Source: Candidatus Neomarinimicrobiota bacterium (GTDB taxonomy: Bacteria; Fidelibacterota; UBA8477; JABMPR01). Taken from it: DNA of 58,828 nucleotides. The stretch covers positions 1 to 58,828 of the forward strand of contig JADHUM010000017.1 of NCBI GenBank assembly GCA_016784545.1. The letters are read 5' to 3'. Positions 1 through 8,664 of the stretch are shown here, in pieces (the first letter of the stretch is position 1; the number at the start of each line of letters is the position of its first letter). The notes under the pieces are model-generated. The model was not told the DNA's origin, searched no databases, and was given only the letters and a program-made list of their open reading frames with translations. Position numbers and translations under genes: made by a program.

Positions 1-25
1 AGCCCTTCTCTTTTGTTGTTCCTAC

Positions 26-45
26 CCCCGCCCTGAAGGACGGGG
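26..45 (-). repeat. Short GC-rich hairpin
   Basis: On the minus strand CCCCGTCCT, loop TC, AGGGCGGGG pairs over nine positions with one G-T wobble. Similar hairpins occur at ends of IS200/IS605-type elements, but no transposase is visible beside it. It could equally be the terminator of a gene lying left of the window. Confidence 0.35.
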
Positions 46-83
46 TAATGTATTTGTGTCAGCCAAAACCCCAGAGTACCACC

Positions 84-124
84 AACTTTTAACTTTGCAT
101 TTTTAACTTAAAACCTTCGACCTT
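84..124. repeat. Low-complexity AACTTTTAAC / CTTCGACC tract
   Basis: This stretch repeats CTTTTAAC-like and CTTCGACC-like words. The complementary words (AGTTAAAAGTT and GGTCGAAAG) form the simple repeats near 44196 and 45394, so all three look like one family of intergenic low-complexity DNA. No coding signal is seen. Confidence 0.4.
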
Positions 125-162
125 CTCGCGAAGACTGTCTGGGACGAATTGTATTACGGTTG

Positions 163-190
163 TTCGTTCCATTCGTCCAGTTCGTTGTAA
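163..190 (-). repeat. ACGAA 9-base periodic element
   Basis: Read on the minus strand this is TTACAACGAA followed by two further ACGAA words spaced by four bases. The same pattern recurs at 14708-14738, 44284-44314 and inside each unit of the array at 58100-58720, always outside genes. Confidence 0.45.
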
Positions 191-239
191 GATGTAACCA
201 AATCCTGAATTATTACTGGTAACTTTAAAGTTGCCCCAT

Positions 240-345
240 TCGAGTCTTTACGAGGAGCCTCGCGACGAAGTAATCTCCGAATCCTTGGATAGCGGATGGA
301 TCGAGATCGCCACGGTCGCTTCACTCCCTCACGAAGACTGTTCAG
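240..345. repeat. Dispersed palindromic (REP/MITE-like) element
   Basis: The left arm (AGTCTTTACGAGGAG, then GCGACGAAG and AATCTC) is an imperfect inverted copy of the right arm (GAGATCGCC, GTCGCTTC, CTCCCTCACGAAGACT). A diverged copy with the same order of words lies at 57128-57210. The only open frame through it (minus strand, 154-351) is a translation of this repeat and is not believed to be a gene. Confidence 0.55.
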
Positions 346-402
346 GATCACAACATTTGGCTTGGTTAGTATCTAATACCTATCACTCAGGAACATAGTT
401 CT

Positions 403-449
403 TGTAGGAATCATCCTACATGACGCATCCACATCGTCCTACACTGTAG
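403..449. promoter_or_regulatory. Two small palindromes upstream of the receiver gene
   Basis: TGTAGGA-ATCA-TCCTACA (403-420) is a perfect inverted repeat, and TCCTACA recurs at 437-443 within the palindrome CTACACTGTAG (439-449). They lie 50-100 bases before the start codon at 502, a plausible operator position. No regulator was identified. Confidence 0.28.
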
Positions 450-501
450 TCGCTGACATCACACTATATTTCAATCGAGTTAACTGATAAGGAATATGAT
501 A

Positions 502-906
502 ATGACTAGTGTATATGTTGTAGATGATTCAGAACTGTTGCTTGAACGGGTCATTGCTCTCATCTCAGACAATCCCAAGCTCAGCTATAAGGGGCAGTCT
601 AATCGCTACGACGGGACAGCGCAGAAAATTCTAGTGCTTAAACCGGATGTTGTGATCCTGGACATCCGGCTGGGAGATGGTAGTGGTATCGATTTACTAA
701 AGGAACTAAAAAAGAGTCCGGACTGTCCCAAAATCATCATGTTTACGAATTATGCGATTCCTCAGTACAAAGAACGCTGTCTTGAATTTGGTGCTGATTA
801 CTTCCTGGACAAGGGCACAGGTTCCAAGGTGTTGGCCCGAACCCTGCAAAACATAGCGGAACAAGCGGAAGCTGGAATACCACAGCAGCAGGAAACTCAT
901 GACTAA
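502..906 (+). CDS. Single-domain response regulator (receiver only)
   Basis: A phosphoacceptor receiver domain fills the 134-residue protein. The acidic pair is D8/D9, the phosphorylatable aspartate is D54 in VVILDIRLGDGSG, the switch threonine is T82 and the conserved lysine is K104 in FLDKGT. The FLDKG form resembles NarL-type receivers, but no helix-turn-helix follows. I prefer ATG 502 to ATG 496 because AAGGA at 489-493 lies 8 bases before it and only 2 before the other. It precedes the long PAS kinase by 36 bases and probably shares its transcript, so it may receive phosphate from that kinase. Output by protein contact is inference. Confidence 0.85.
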   Translation: MTSVYVVDDSELLLERVIALISDNPKLSYKGQSNRYDGTAQKILVLKPDVVILDIRLGDGSGIDLLKELKKSPDCPKIIMFTNYAIPQYKERCLEFGADYFLDKGTGSKVLARTLQNIAEQAEAGIPQQQETHD

Positions 907-942
907 TCAAATTGAACGCTACAGAGACTATTGGCTACAGTT

Positions 943-3900
943 ATGAGCTCTACAGATTTAAAGCCAAACTCCAAATTTCGGATTGGTGTTATACTGATTG
1001 TCACCATCGTTCTCTTCCTGGGTGGAATCGCCATCCAGCAAATGAATAAATTATCGCAGCTGACAGATGATATGTATAACCATCCACTGTCAGTCAGCAA
1101 GGCTTTGTTGGAGATAGAGGCAAATGTAATTGCCAGGCAACGATCCATAGAGGATGCAGCATTAAGTGAAACGCCTGAAGCGCTGGAGACTGCTCTTTTG
1201 ATGGTGGCGTTCCATGAACAACAGATACAGAAATATTATTCGGTTCTTTATGAAAAATATCTGGGAGAGCGTCAACAGATAGATTTTGCCTACAACTTGT
1301 CACTGGAATCAAACTCTATTCGAGATGAGGTCATCGCCCTCCTGAAGGCTGGTTCAAGGCAGGAGGCCATGGAGATAATGGCCACCAAGGGGGCACCTCA
1401 CATAAAACGTATCTTTGAGGCTCTTGACCCCATGCTAGAGTTTGCCGAACATAAAGCCATAGAATTACTTAATGAATCTCAGGCGAGACAGAAGACCTCA
1501 ATGGGATGGCTGATTTTTACCCTCCTTCTTATTGCTGGTTCGGCCTATTTTGTTTTGAGCTCAACTATTCGCAACTATAAATCCAGTGAACAAAAGTACA
1601 CAAATTTAATCCACAATATGCGGGAAGGTGTCACCATTGGGAGTGCAGAGGGGGTTTTACTGTATGTTAATCCCAGTTATGCCACCATGTTGGGCTATTC
1701 ACATCCCGACGAGCTCATAGGCAATCCAGCCATTGATGTATATGCCCATCCAGATGAACGGGATGCCATTTTGGAAAAAATAATGATTGAGGGATTTATT
1801 GATAATATGGAGCTGGATCTCATCAAAAAAGATGGGTCATTGATCCATGTTATGGTCTCCGTCATAGCAAAGAGGAATAGGAGCGGGGATCTCAAAGAAA
1901 TAGAGTCTACTGTCTCCGACCTGTCTGGTAATGAACGCTATGAAGCAATTTTAAAGCAATCAGAGCATAAATTCAGGAGCGTCACAGAATCAACAGTTGA
2001 TGCAATCATTTCAATCTCCAAAGCCGGAAATGTCATATCGTGGAACAGGGCTGCTGAAGCCATGTTTCAGTACAATAAATTGGAAATCCTGAGCAAATCA
2101 GTCAAACTGATTCTTCCTCATAAAAGTCGAGTAACTGTGGGAGGCGAAACATGCGAACTCAGGTTAAGAGATATTTCCACCCTGATTGGAAAGGTACTCG
2201 AGCTCGAAGGGTTGCGCAAAGATGGGAGCAGCGTCTCCATTGAGTTGACCCTATCCAGCTGGTCCCTGGAAGACGAGCAATATTTTACGGCGATCATTCG
2301 CGATATCACCAGTAGAAACCAGGTCAGGGAAGAGCTTCTAGAAAGTGAAGCACGTTTAAGGATGGTCATTCAGCAATCCCCCAGCGTCATTGAAGTTTAC
2401 AATCTTGAAGGGCTTCAAGTGGGAGTAAATAAGGCCTATGAGGAGCTATGGGGTTTCCCTGAAGAAACAACTGTTAATAAATTCAATATACTGAAGAGCA
2501 AAGAAGTGGAAGATACCGGTCTCCTAAAATATATCAACCAGGCTTATGCAGGTCATGCTGTCATGGTACCAGAATACCAGTTTGACCCGACCGGGGCTAC
2601 AGAAGCCAAGGGATTGGGTAGAGTCAGGTGGCTGAAGACCCAGATTTACCCTCTGAAAGATGGTGCGGGGAAGGTAAAAAATATAGTTATCAGCCATGAA
2701 GACACCACTGACAGGAAGGTCTTCGAAGAAAATCTTAAAATCAGTGAGGAAAGATTCAATCTGGCAATGGACGCCACTTCTGATGGGCTTTATGATTGGA
2801 ATTTAGTTGATAATACGATTTACTATTCTCCTCAATGGAAGCGGATGCTGGGCTATGAAGAGGATGAACTGCCCAACGATTTCTCAATCTGGGAGCAGCT
2901 CACAGAACCTGAGGATGTAAAAAAATCCTGGGAAATGCAACAGCAGTTGATCAGTGGCAAGATAGATCATTTCTCCCTTGAGTTCAGGATGAAACACAAG
3001 CAGGGGCATTGGGTTGATATTCTGTCGCGAGCCAAAGCATTTTTCGATGATTCCGGTCAAGCAAATAGAATTATTGGCACACACATGGATATCTCGGCAA
3101 ACAAGTATGCTGAGAATCAGCTTTCTAAAAGTGAGCAATTAAATCGGGCCATCACGGACACTGCTGCCGATGCTATCATTTCCATAGGCAAAAATGGTCT
3201 GGTCACCACCTGGAATTATGGTGCAGAGAAAATGTTCGGATTCACTGCGGTGGAAATGATGGGAAGCAATCTGGAAAAGATTGTTCCATCTGAACACATT
3301 TCAGGTCATTCCACGGGGATTAATCGTTTAGCCCTGGGCGGAAAAGAAAAAATAATCGGCAAACAAATTGAGATGGAGGCTATCAGGAAGGATGGGTCAA
3401 GGTTCCCAGTAGAATTGGGATTGTCCTCATGGCAGGTTGGAGGGGAAAGAAATTTTACTGCTATCATCCGGGATATTACTGAAAGGAAGGCGGCAGATTT
3501 GAAGATTGGTGAGGCTCTGGAGGAAGCCAAACATGCCAATATGGTCAAGGATCAATTTATCGCCAATATTTCTCACGAAATCAGAACCCCCCTGAACAGC
3601 ATTATTGGTTTTTCGGACCTCTTCTTTCAACGCTATGGTGATCAGGTCGCGCCCAGAGATAAGGAAATTTTTGGGTTTATAACCAAGGCCAGCAACCGGC
3701 TCATGAGCACAGTTGATTCCATCCTGAACATCTCTCTTTTGAAGGCAGGAAACTTGACCTTGCAACCCAGGGACATAGATTTGAACCTCTTGGTCTCAAA
3801 GATAATTGCTGAGCTGAGGGGTGGAGCAGAGGACAAGGGGCTCACATTGAATGCTTTGATGGGTGACACGACTGCCATGATACATGCAGATGAATACTGC

Positions 3901-4233
3901 ACCTACCAATCAATATTTAATCTCACAGAAAATGCCATCAAGTTTACCTATGAGGGGTTGGTACAGCTGGAAGTTACCCAGATAAACGGAAATATTACGC
4001 TGCTCATCAGCGATACAGGCATAGGCATGTCAGAGGAATACCAGAGCATAATATTTACTCCCTATAGCCAGGAAAGTGAAGGGTTCACCAAGACTTATCA
4101 GGGAATTGGATTGGGGCTGGCTCTCGCCAAACAATATCTCGATCTCAACCAGATCGCCCTTAAACTTGTCTCAAAATTGGGAGTGGGAACCACATTTACC
4201 CTGGCTTTTCCCACCAAACAGGTGGCAGGATGA
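943..4233 (+). CDS. Multi-PAS membrane sensor histidine kinase
   Basis: A 1096-residue inner-membrane kinase. Transmembrane segments at about 11-31 and 187-208 flank a helical periplasmic domain resembling four-helix-bundle chemoreceptor sensors. About five PAS domains follow (roughly 212-331, 341-461, 466-593, 601-723, 731-851). The dimerisation/phosphoacceptor helix carries H878 in ISHEIRTPLNS. The ATPase has the N-box (NLTENAIKF), DTGIGM and GIGLGLALAK. ATG 943 aligns with the equivalent Met of the paralogue at 4901; an upstream in-frame TTG at 931 is possible. The next receiver gene overlaps its stop codon by four bases, so the two are translationally coupled and probably a cognate pair. 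The sensed signal is unknown. Confidence 0.88.
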   Translation: MSSTDLKPNSKFRIGVILIVTIVLFLGGIAIQQMNKLSQLTDDMYNHPLSVSKALLEIEANVIARQRSIEDAALSETPEALETALLMVAFHEQQIQKYYSVLYEKYLGERQQIDFAYNLSLESNSIRDEVIALLKAGSRQEAMEIMATKGAPHIKRIFEALDPMLEFAEHKAIELLNESQARQKTSMGWLIFTLLLIAGSAYFVLSSTIRNYKSSEQKYTNLIHNMREGVTIGSAEGVLLYVNPSYATMLGYSHPDELIGNPAIDVYAHPDERDAILEKIMIEGFIDNMELDLIKKDGSLIHVMVSVIAKRNRSGDLKEIESTVSDLSGNERYEAILKQSEHKFRSVTESTVDAIISISKAGNVISWNRAAEAMFQYNKLEILSKSVKLILPHKSRVTVGGETCELRLRDISTLIGKVLELEGLRKDGSSVSIELTLSSWSLEDEQYFTAIIRDITSRNQVREELLESEARLRMVIQQSPSVIEVYNLEGLQVGVNKAYEELWGFPEETTVNKFNILKSKEVEDTGLLKYINQAYAGHAVMVPEYQFDPTGATEAKGLGRVRWLKTQIYPLKDGAGKVKNIVISHEDTTDRKVFEENLKISEERFNLAMDATSDGLYDWNLVDNTIYYSPQWKRMLGYEEDELPNDFSIWEQLTEPEDVKKSWEMQQQLISGKIDHFSLEFRMKHKQGHWVDILSRAKAFFDDSGQANRIIGTHMDISANKYAENQLSKSEQLNRAITDTAADAIISIGKNGLVTTWNYGAEKMFGFTAVEMMGSNLEKIVPSEHISGHSTGINRLALGGKEKIIGKQIEMEAIRKDGSRFPVELGLSSWQVGGERNFTAIIRDITERKAADLKIGEALEEAKHANMVKDQFIANISHEIRTPLNSIIGFSDLFFQRYGDQVAPRDKEIFGFITKASNRLMSTVDSILNISLLKAGNLTLQPRDIDLNLLVSKIIAELRGGAEDKGLTLNALMGDTTAMIHADEYCTYQSIFNLTENAIKFTYEGLVQLEVTQINGNITLLISDTGIGMSEEYQSIIFTPYSQESEGFTKTYQGIGLGLALAKQYLDLNQIALKLVSKLGVGTTFTLAFPTKQVAG

Positions 4234-4622
4234 TAACACCCCAAAAACCTGTTATACTCATTGTTGAAGATGATCTTTCTTCTCAACAGTACTACGAAGT
4301 GGTTCTGGAAGACGAATATAACTTGGACATTGTACCAATGGCGAAAGATGCACGACAAGCTCTAGAGGCCAAAAAGTATGGGGTAATCATTATAGATATT
4401 TCCTTGCCAGGAGAGGAAGATGGGATTGAACTCATTGGACATATCAGAAACGAAATAGGGTTGAATTCACCAATACTGGTCATCACTGCCCATGCATTTC
4501 CCGAGAATCGGTTTGAGGCCATGCAGGTCGGGGCCAGTGAATTTTTCTCGAAGCCAATCCTGGCGAAAACGCTTCAGGAGTGTTTGAATAAACATCTGAA
4601 GACAGAACCTGGCATAAAGTAG
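4230..4622 (+). CDS. Single-domain response regulator, partner of the upstream kinase
   Basis: A 130-residue CheY-like receiver. The acidic residues are E13/D14/D15, the phosphoacceptor is D56 in IIIDISLPG, with T86 and K108 (FFSKP). Its ATG overlaps the stop of the PAS kinase (ATGA). It is closely similar to the receivers at 7002 and 7381, all sharing IVEDDLSSQQ, which shows that kinase and receiver were duplicated together. There is no output domain. It probably acts by protein contact or as a phosphorelay intermediate; that role is inferred. Confidence 0.88.
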   Translation: MITPQKPVILIVEDDLSSQQYYEVVLEDEYNLDIVPMAKDARQALEAKKYGVIIIDISLPGEEDGIELIGHIRNEIGLNSPILVITAHAFPENRFEAMQVGASEFFSKPILAKTLQECLNKHLKTEPGIK

Positions 4623-4900
4623 AGTAAGGTATTATTCAGAAATGCATGCTGAACTCAATTATTATCTTGTTTATGTTTTAAATAACGTAACATTAAAACC
4701 TAAAATATACATATACGGTATGGATTGAGCGTGATGAACTCAGTTCAGCAACAAGTATCTTCGACTCTCATTGCCCACTGAAAATGAGACGGCTACCAGC
4801 ATGAACAAGTTCGACGGAAGTATTATCCTAGAAAGACTGAGGGACAAGAGAATATGAATGGTAAAAAAATTAGAGAATTTGATATACAGTGAACAATGAT

Positions 4901-7012
4901 ATGAGATTAAAAGATTTAAATCCAAATTCTAAAATTCAGCTCGGTGTCCTGCTCATCGTTTTGATTGTCCTGCTTCAGGGTGGATTTGCACTGGTACAAA
5001 TGAACAAACTATCTCAACTAACAGATGATATGTATAACCATCCCCTGGCAGTCAGCAAGACCCTGAAGGAAATAGAATCCCATATTCACGCCATGCACCG
5101 GGCCATCAAGGATGTGGCAGTCAGTGAAACCCCTGAGTCCCTTGAAACTGCTCTGGCTGTTCTCAGGAGTCATGAGCAACATATACAGCAAGATTTTTCG
5201 CTGATTTCTGAAAAATATCTGGGAGACCGAAAACACATAGATCATGCCTACGGTTTATTGCAAGCCTATAAATTCATTCAAGATGAAGTCATCGTCCTCA
5301 GCAAGGCTGGTTCAAATCAAGCAGCACTTCAGTTTATAACTGACAAGGGCGCCTCTCAAATAAATCGAATAATCGCTGCCCTTGACCCAATGATCGATTT
5401 TGCTGATAATAAAGCCATACAATTCCTGAAAGAATCACAGGCTCAGCAGACCACTTCAGTGATAATGCTGATTTTTTCAATGCTTCTTTTTTCAGGCTCA
5501 GTATATTTTGTATTTCTCTGGACCATAAAAACCTATAAATCCAGTGAACGAAAGTACACAAAATTAATCCACAATATGCGAGAGGGTGTCACCATTGGCA
5601 GTGCAGAGGGAATCCTACTGTATGTCAATCCCAGTTTCGCCAGCATGCTGGGTTATGCACATCCCAGGGAATTGATTGATACACCGGTCATTGATTTGTA
5701 TGCAAATCCCCAGGAAAGAGAAGCAATTTTCGAAAGAATACGGGTTCAAGGGTTTATTGATAACATGGAGATTGGCCTTATCAAAAAAGATGGGTCATTG
5801 ATCCATGTTCTGGTCTCCATCAACGCGAAGAGGGATGAAGCGGGCCATATCATAGAAATTGAATCTCTTGTCTCTGACATCACCGATCGCAAACAGGCTG
5901 AAAAAGTTATACTGACAGAAAAACTATTCTCCGAATCCATGATTCATGGTCTACCTGGTGTGTTTTATCTCATTAGTGAGGAGGGGAAATTTTTACGCTG
6001 GAATACAAATTTTGAAAAGGTGACAGGTCGTTCCGCGGAAGAGATGCTGAAGATCAGCCCAGTGGATTTGTTTGATGGTGAGGACAAGCAGGTGATTGCT
6101 ACGGCTATTAAAAGGGTGTTTACTCATGGTGAGGATCAAGCCGAAGGCCGGTTTGTAGCCAAAGGTGGCCAGAGAACGCCCTACCGATTCAGTGGTAAAA
6201 AAATCATAGTAGATGGAGCACCTTGTTTGGTTGGCCTGGGAATGGATATGACCGAGAGCAAGCAGGCAGAAATAGAAAAAGAGAATGCCCTACTAGAAGC
6301 GAAAAAAGCCAATGAAGTCAAGGATCAGTTCATCGCCAATATTTCCCACGAGATACGCACTCCATTGAACAGCATCCTGGGTTTTTCAGATTTATTTAAA
6401 CAAAGATATTCAGATGCCATTCAAGAAAAAGACAAGATAATTTTTGACTATATCACAGATTCCAGTGACCGGTTGATGCACACCGTGGACTCCATTCTCC
6501 ATATGTCCATGCTCAAATCTGGTGCCATTTCGGTTCATAAAGAAGTTGTCAATTTGAACCAGATGACAGCCACTATGGTCAATAATTTCAGGTTTCTGGC
6601 AACAAAGAAGCATCTTTCCATGGAATTGATCGATTCAGGGCTGGTGGCCGAGGTATTTGTAGATAAGAATTGCATCAGTTCCGCTATTGGCAATTTGACT
6701 GATAATGCAATCAAGTACACAGAGGAAGGTGGCATCAGTTTAGTGCTTGATGTGATAGAAGATCAGGTTATCCTTTCAATCAGTGACACGGGTATCGGTA
6801 TTTCTGAAGAGAACCAGCAGCGGGTTTTTGAACCTTATACCCAGGAAAGTGAAGGGTTTACGAAAGTGTATCAAGGAGTTGGTTTGGGATTGGCAATCAC
6901 CAAACAATTTCTTGATTTAAATGATGTATCGCTCGATTTGGAGAGCCAGAAAAACGTCGGGACTACATTCAAACTCACCTTCCCAATAGTTAAGGCTGAA
7001 GATGTTGTCTAA
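4901..7012 (+). CDS. PAS sensor histidine kinase, paralogue of the kinase at 943
   Basis: A 703-residue kinase with the same plan as the 943 gene: transmembrane segments near 11-32 and 187-208, a helical periplasmic sensor, and near-identical blocks such as TDDMYNHPL and HNMREGVTIGSAEG. It has only two PAS domains (about 212-331 and 342-455). H483 lies in ISHEIRTPLNS, the N-box is NLTDNAIKY, and DTGIGI and GVGLGLAITK complete the ATPase. ATG 4901 matches the paralogue's Met; an upstream in-frame GTG at 4889 is an alternative, and neither has a clear Shine-Dalgarno. It overlaps the following receiver by 11 bases. It is a tandem duplicate with three fewer PAS domains. Confidence 0.87.
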   Translation: MRLKDLNPNSKIQLGVLLIVLIVLLQGGFALVQMNKLSQLTDDMYNHPLAVSKTLKEIESHIHAMHRAIKDVAVSETPESLETALAVLRSHEQHIQQDFSLISEKYLGDRKHIDHAYGLLQAYKFIQDEVIVLSKAGSNQAALQFITDKGASQINRIIAALDPMIDFADNKAIQFLKESQAQQTTSVIMLIFSMLLFSGSVYFVFLWTIKTYKSSERKYTKLIHNMREGVTIGSAEGILLYVNPSFASMLGYAHPRELIDTPVIDLYANPQEREAIFERIRVQGFIDNMEIGLIKKDGSLIHVLVSINAKRDEAGHIIEIESLVSDITDRKQAEKVILTEKLFSESMIHGLPGVFYLISEEGKFLRWNTNFEKVTGRSAEEMLKISPVDLFDGEDKQVIATAIKRVFTHGEDQAEGRFVAKGGQRTPYRFSGKKIIVDGAPCLVGLGMDMTESKQAEIEKENALLEAKKANEVKDQFIANISHEIRTPLNSILGFSDLFKQRYSDAIQEKDKIIFDYITDSSDRLMHTVDSILHMSMLKSGAISVHKEVVNLNQMTATMVNNFRFLATKKHLSMELIDSGLVAEVFVDKNCISSAIGNLTDNAIKYTEEGGISLVLDVIEDQVILSISDTGIGISEENQQRVFEPYTQESEGFTKVYQGVGLGLAITKQFLDLNDVSLDLESQKNVGTTFKLTFPIVKAEDVV

Positions 7013-7388
7013 TGATAAGCCCTGGATATTGATTGTTGAGGATGATCTTTCCTCTCAACAATTTTTTGCCACCGTTCTCGAAGAAACCTATAACCTGGAA
7101 ATCCTACCAACGGCACAGGCTGCACGAGATGTGCTGGGTAAGCGTGTTTATGGCATGATTATCGTTGATATTTCACTTCCAGGGGATGAAGATGGAATTG
7201 GACTCCTGCGACATATCCGAAAAACGGCGAGGATCACTACCCCCATCCTTATCATCACAGCCAACGCCCAAGCACACAGCCGTTCAGAAGCTATTGGGGC
7301 AGGGGCAAATGAATATTTCACAAAACCAATCTTAGCCGGTACACTGATTGAGGCTTTGAATAAATATAAGGGTGAAGACCATGGATAA
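7002..7388 (+). CDS. Single-domain response regulator
   Basis: A 128-residue receiver with the acidic cluster at 13-15, phosphoacceptor D56 (IIVDISLPG), a threonine in IITAN and the lysine of YFTKP. The start overlaps the end of the paralogous kinase by 11 bases and its own end overlaps the next receiver gene, so the three genes form one translational unit. It has no output domain. It is presumably phosphorylated by the kinase just upstream. Confidence 0.86.
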   Translation: MLSNDKPWILIVEDDLSSQQFFATVLEETYNLEILPTAQAARDVLGKRVYGMIIVDISLPGDEDGIGLLRHIRKTARITTPILIITANAQAHSRSEAIGAGANEYFTKPILAGTLIEALNKYKGEDHG

Positions 7389-7767
7389 AGCGAAACCCAG
7401 GATACTGATTGTTGAAGATGATCTTTCCTCACAGCAATACTATACCATCATTCTTGAAAACAGTTTTGATCTGGAAATTGTTTCAACCGTTGTAGAAGCA
7501 AAAAAAGCGCTGGCAAAAACTGAATTCTCTGTAGCCATTATAGACATATCATTACCTGGTGGAGAAAACGGTATTGATTTGATGAGGTTTATGCGCGAAA
7601 AATATCCCCAGAAACCGACCTGCATTGCACTTACCGCCCACGCTTTCCCCCAGAACCGGATAGAGGCAATGGAAGCAGGTGCAGCTGAGTTTTTCACAAA
7701 GCCAATCATGAGTGGTGTCCTGATAGCCTCACTGGAGAAACACATCGAAGCATTGGGAGACAAGTAA
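7381..7767 (+). CDS. Single-domain response regulator, third copy
   Basis: A 128-residue receiver with phosphoacceptor D55 (AIIDISLPG), the threonine of LTAHAF and the lysine of FFTKP. I choose ATG 7381 because AAGGG lies about 9 bases before it; the in-frame GTG at 7372 sits directly on that ribosome site. It overlaps the preceding receiver by 8 bases. It resembles the 4230 gene (AHAFPQNR against AHAFPENR) more than its immediate neighbour, which suggests the history was duplication of a kinase-receiver unit plus an extra receiver. Confidence 0.86.
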   Translation: MDKAKPRILIVEDDLSSQQYYTIILENSFDLEIVSTVVEAKKALAKTEFSVAIIDISLPGGENGIDLMRFMREKYPQKPTCIALTAHAFPQNRIEAMEAGAAEFFTKPIMSGVLIASLEKHIEALGDK

Positions 7768-7800
7768 TTAATACACTAGCCACAGGCGACCGGCGTTCTC

Positions 7801-8583
7801 ATGCAGAATAAATTTTCCAGGGTTGAGAAAAAAAGACTCATCATTGCTCTCTTTGCCATAGCGCTTGGTCTTACGGCAGCGGTTGGGAGTCTATTGCTGG
7901 GCGTCAGTGTCCTTGAAGTGACCTCCCAAAAAATTGAAGATCAAATCGCAAAATTTTACCAGGCAAAGGCCACCTCCCTGGCTTCAATATCCTCGGTTAG
8001 TCATTCCTTCTCAGACTCAATGTTGCTGGTTGAGATAAATCGATCCTGGCAGTCCAGTCCAGATCTTCCAGCAGATGAGTATATCTGTGTAGTTAATGAT
8101 TCATCTTTACTTCTCTCGCATAGTGCCCAACCTCATACTGTGGGAAATGATATTGCCGATAATCAACTGGTAGATTCAGAATATCTTACAACATCCACGC
8201 TTGGCGCTCTGGTTCAAAGGCATGCGGATTATGTGGGACGTTATGTGTCCAGCGATGGAGAGCTTCAAATTGCTGCCTTTTCATCGGTTCCTGGAAAGAA
8301 TTGGATGGTTGGGGTTCATCGTTCAAAAAGTGTAGTTGATCAGGAAATTGGTACTGCTCTGAGACCTCAATATTGGGGTATTTTAATAATTAGCCTGGGC
8401 ATCATTCCCCTGGCCCTCCTGCTCCTGTACTATTCAATGCATCGCGGCAGCAAGCATAACAAGGCCATCATGCAAGAACTGGTCAGAGAGAGGATTCTTC
8501 TCAATGGATTGATAGATCACACCCCCGATCATATCTATTTCAAAGATCTGAACAGTCGATTTATCAGGATAAACAAATCGTAG
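7801..8583 (+). CDS. N-terminal part of an interrupted sensor histidine kinase
   Basis: A 260-residue product with a transmembrane segment at about 12-34, a periplasmic Cache-like sensor region (blocks VVNDSSLLLSHS and PGKNWMVGVHRS), and a second transmembrane segment near 195-213. A PAS domain begins at about 225 and is cut at a TAG codon after RFIRINKS. The same frame continues without shift through 8584-10413 and completes the PAS fold, so this is the front of one former (or conditionally complete) kinase of about 870 codons. Alone it has no catalytic domain. It follows the receiver cluster by 33 bases. Confidence 0.7.
   Translation: MQNKFSRVEKKRLIIALFAIALGLTAAVGSLLLGVSVLEVTSQKIEDQIAKFYQAKATSLASISSVSHSFSDSMLLVEINRSWQSSPDLPADEYICVVNDSSLLLSHSAQPHTVGNDIADNQLVDSEYLTTSTLGALVQRHADYVGRYVSSDGELQIAAFSSVPGKNWMVGVHRSKSVVDQEIGTALRPQYWGILIISLGIIPLALLLLYYSMHRGSKHNKAIMQELVRERILLNGLIDHTPDHIYFKDLNSRFIRINKS
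8581..8583 (+). other. In-frame amber (TAG) codon splitting a kinase gene
   Basis: The codons after TAG read AKFLNLSDPEEAIGKSDYDF, the normal middle of a PAS domain, and position 8665 is in the same frame as 7801. CAG (Gln) to TAG is the simplest origin. TAG also ends ordinary genes here (for example at 12654 and 42280), so general recoding is unlikely. Confidence 0.75.
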
Positions 8584-8664
8584 GCAAAATTTTTAAACCT
8601 CAGTGATCCTGAAGAAGCCATTGGTAAATCGGATTATGATTTTTTCCCAAAGGAACTGGCGCAG

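Noticed and set aside
26-45. End of an IS200/IS605 insertion sequence
   Set aside because: Only a short hairpin is present; no tnpA, tnpB or matching second end is visible.
154-351. 65-codon minus-strand frame near the left edge
   Set aside because: It translates the palindromic element and the ACGAA motif and has no ribosome site.
4623-4888. Possible small peptide genes between kinase modules (for example 18 codons from 4801)
   Set aside because: Very short, no ribosome site of note and no recognisable product; treated as spacer DNA.
8581-8583. General recoding of TAG as an amino acid
   Set aside because: TAG ends ordinary genes elsewhere (12654, 42280, 53758) with no conserved reading frame continuing after it.
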